Position numbers and translations under genes: made by a program. From Clostridia bacterium (GTDB lineage: Bacteria; Bacillota; Clostridia; Lachnospirales; WQUN01), in contig BNUF01000124.1 in assembly GCA_025997155.1 (NCBI GenBank), positions 1 to 6,944 on the forward strand: a stretch of 6,944 nt of DNA, read 5' to 3'. The first letter of the stretch is position 1. Each line of letters starts with the position of its first letter. Of the stretch, positions 5,924 to 6,944 are shown piece by piece. The notes beneath the pieces are model-generated. The model searched no databases. It was not told the DNA's origin and worked only from the letters and a program-made list of their open reading frames with translations.

Positions 5924-6112
5924 ATGCAAAATTTCAAAATCAGAAAGGGTTCGCTCAAAGCCGATATCGTTATTCCGCCAGGTTCGACGAAAGGCAAACT
6001 GATTTTAGGCGATAAAAGTGCGGATATATCTATCGCCGTCAAAGACGGGAGCAGTTTCATTGATGAAAAAGAATTTAACGACGCGCTTAAAACCGTTGGT
6101 TTTCTTAAATAA
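5924..6112 (+). CDS. Small hypothetical protein, 62 residues
   Basis: ATG 5924 follows a strong GAGAGG Shine-Dalgarno at 7-base spacing, and the stop is TAA 6110-6112. The gene has its own promoter and is closed by a terminator, so it looks like a real monocistronic gene. The protein has no Cys or Trp, no membrane segment and no signal peptide. It has a basic N-terminus (KIRKGSLK, 5-12), a central beta-like stretch with 'IVIPPGSTKGKLILGD' (15-30) and 'ADISIAV', and a helical end ('DEKEFNDALKTVGFLK'). I do not recognise the family. The elaborate leader (repeats, hairpin, palindrome) suggests tight control. Function is unknown. Confidence 0.7.
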   Translation: MQNFKIRKGSLKADIVIPPGSTKGKLILGDKSADISIAVKDGSSFIDEKEFNDALKTVGFLK

Positions 6113-6113
6113 A

Positions 6114-6152
6114 AAAGTCCCGTCCGACAGTTTGTTTGGCGGGGCTTTCTTA
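6114..6152 (+). terminator. Intrinsic terminator after the 62-residue gene
   Basis: AAAGTCCCGTC (6114-6124) pairs with GGCGGGGCTTT (6138-6148) in an 11-bp stem with two G-T pairs and a 13-base loop, followed by CTTATT. The stem begins two bases after the stop codon, so the transcript unit closes directly behind the gene. Confidence 0.8.
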
Positions 6153-6181
6153 TTGACAAACTCCCTTTTACAGTATAAAAT
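6153..6181 (+). promoter_or_regulatory. Promoter of the Fe-S scaffold-like operon
   Basis: A consensus TTGACA (6153-6158) and TAAAAT (6176-6181) are 17 bases apart, starting right behind the terminator of the upstream gene. The start is predicted near 6188, giving a leader of about 40 bases with no obvious structure. Confidence 0.75.
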
Positions 6182-6226
6182 TAATGTATATTGAATCTTT
6201 AAGGATACAGGAAGGAGCAAATGGCA

Positions 6227-6919
6227 ATGATTTACTCTACCGAAGTAGAACATATGTGTCCCGTTGCTAAGGGGGCGTACCACGGGCCCGCACCGATTCC
6301 CGAGGAGGGCAAATGGGTACAGGTCAAGGAAAACGGCGACATAAGCGGGCTTACGCACGGCGTCGGCTGGTGCGCGCCGCAGCAGGGAGCGTGCAAACTC
6401 ACGCTTAACGTGAAAGACGGAATCATCGAGGAGGCTCTTGTCGAGACAATCGGCTGTTCGGGTATGACCCACTCCGCGGCTATGGCGGCTGAGATTCTTC
6501 CGGGCAAGACTTTGCTTGAGGCGTTAAACACCGACCTTGTTTGCGACGCGATAAACGTGGCGATGCGCGAACTTTTTCTGCAAATCGTTTACGGACGCAG
6601 TCAGACGGCGTTCTCCGAGGGCGGACTGCCTATCGGCGCGGGACTTGAGGACTTGGGCAAGGGCTTGCGTTCGCAAATCGGCACGCTGTACGGAACAAAG
6701 GCTAAGGGCGTTCGTTACCTCGAGCTTGCGGACGGCTACATAACGCGTCTGGCGCTTGACAAGGACAACCTTGTCATCGGTTACGAGTATGTGCAGCTTG
6801 GCAAGGTTCTTGACGCTGTAAAAAAAGGAACGGACGCGAACGACGCGCTCAAGAACGAAACGAAGTCATACGGACGGTTTGCCGACGGGGTTAAATTCAT
6901 TGACCCTCGCAAAGAATAG
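6227..6919 (+). CDS. Iron-sulfur cluster assembly scaffold-like protein (NifU/IscU N-terminal type)
   Basis: A 230-residue intact protein that I recognise as the conserved clostridial 'iron-sulfur cluster assembly scaffold' family that accompanies a GGGtGRT-family gene. IscU/NifU proteins hold a nascent Fe-S cluster on conserved cysteines. Here Cys are at 11, 49, 56, 77 and 106. 'ETIGCSGMTHSAAMA' (73-87) corresponds to the scaffold core with C77, 'GVGWCAPQQGACKL' (45-58) provides two more, and 'DLVCDAIN' (103-110) another. The tail (about 160-230) is longer than classical IscU (about 130 residues). ATG 6227 was chosen because AAGGAG (6212-6217) is 9 bases away; the in-frame ATG at 6221 is only 3 bases away and adds two residues. 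Codon use is visibly GC-richer than the recombinase, as expected for a resident, well-expressed gene. The exact physiological target is not established. Confidence 0.85.
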   Translation: MIYSTEVEHMCPVAKGAYHGPAPIPEEGKWVQVKENGDISGLTHGVGWCAPQQGACKLTLNVKDGIIEEALVETIGCSGMTHSAAMAAEILPGKTLLEALNTDLVCDAINVAMRELFLQIVYGRSQTAFSEGGLPIGAGLEDLGKGLRSQIGTLYGTKAKGVRYLELADGYITRLALDKDNLVIGYEYVQLGKVLDAVKKGTDANDALKNETKSYGRFADGVKFIDPRKE

Positions 6920-6931
6920 GAGGGAATTATA

Positions 6932-6944
6932 ATGGCATTGTTTG
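6932..6944 (+). CDS. Start of the next gene, probably a GGGtGRT-family protein (partial)
   Basis: ATG 6932 begins MALF and is cut by the window end after four codons. AGGAGGG (6918-6924) overlaps the stop of the scaffold gene and is 7 bases before the ATG, so the two are an operon with 12 bases between them. The GGGtGRT call rests on the known neighbourhood of the scaffold gene and on the MALF start, not on enough sequence to identify the family. Confidence 0.5.

Noticed and set aside
5808..6002. Plus-strand ORF that reads through the 14-bp repeats
   Set aside because: It begins inside the promoter spacer, upstream of the likely transcript start, and its basic composition comes from the repeats. 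The 62-residue frame has the proper ribosome binding site.
6005..6472. Minus-strand ORF of 155 codons
   Set aside because: It runs antisense through the 62-residue gene, a terminator, a promoter and the scaffold gene, and shows no domain.

Overview
The window looks like chromosome from a low-to-middle GC Gram-positive bacterium of the Clostridia type. The evidence is several near-consensus sigma-A promoters with 16-18 bp spacers, purine-rich Shine-Dalgarno sites before most genes, and on the right a NifU/IscU-like scaffold gene followed by a gene starting MALF. That gene pair is typical of gut Clostridia. No species can be named from the sequence alone.

Layout. The left half (1-3634, minus strand) is a two-gene operon behind a good promoter at 3695-3723. 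Its first gene encodes an 868-residue Hsp70-like ATPase with an N-terminal zinc ribbon, a beta-rich (Ig/ASH-like) region, a complete-looking nucleotide-binding domain and a short C-terminal beta region, but no lid. The second gene starts 15 bases after the first stop and runs off the left edge. It encodes a membrane-anchored coiled-coil protein whose C-terminal end looks like the nucleotide exchange factor GrpE. I read the pair as a dedicated, membrane-tethered Hsp70/GrpE machine, separate from housekeeping DnaK-GrpE. It is the most unusual content of the window.

The middle (3866-5587, minus strand) holds an intact large serine recombinase and a small upstream ORF with a doubtful TTG start. 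The recombinase suggests that this stretch, possibly with the Hsp70 operon, belongs to an integrated element. No attachment sites or element ends could be identified.

The right part (5640-6944, plus strand) starts with two similar tandem promoters separated by a tiny 14-codon ORF. The second promoter carries a perfect palindrome at its -10/start region. It leads into a leader with four tandem 14-bp repeats and a hairpin that overlaps the ribosome binding site of a 62-residue protein of unknown function, which ends at an intrinsic terminator. A further promoter then drives the Fe-S scaffold-like gene, which is probably co-transcribed with the gene cut by the right edge.

The three parts seem functionally independent: an Hsp70-based accessory system, a recombinase module, and host genes including an Fe-S-related operon.
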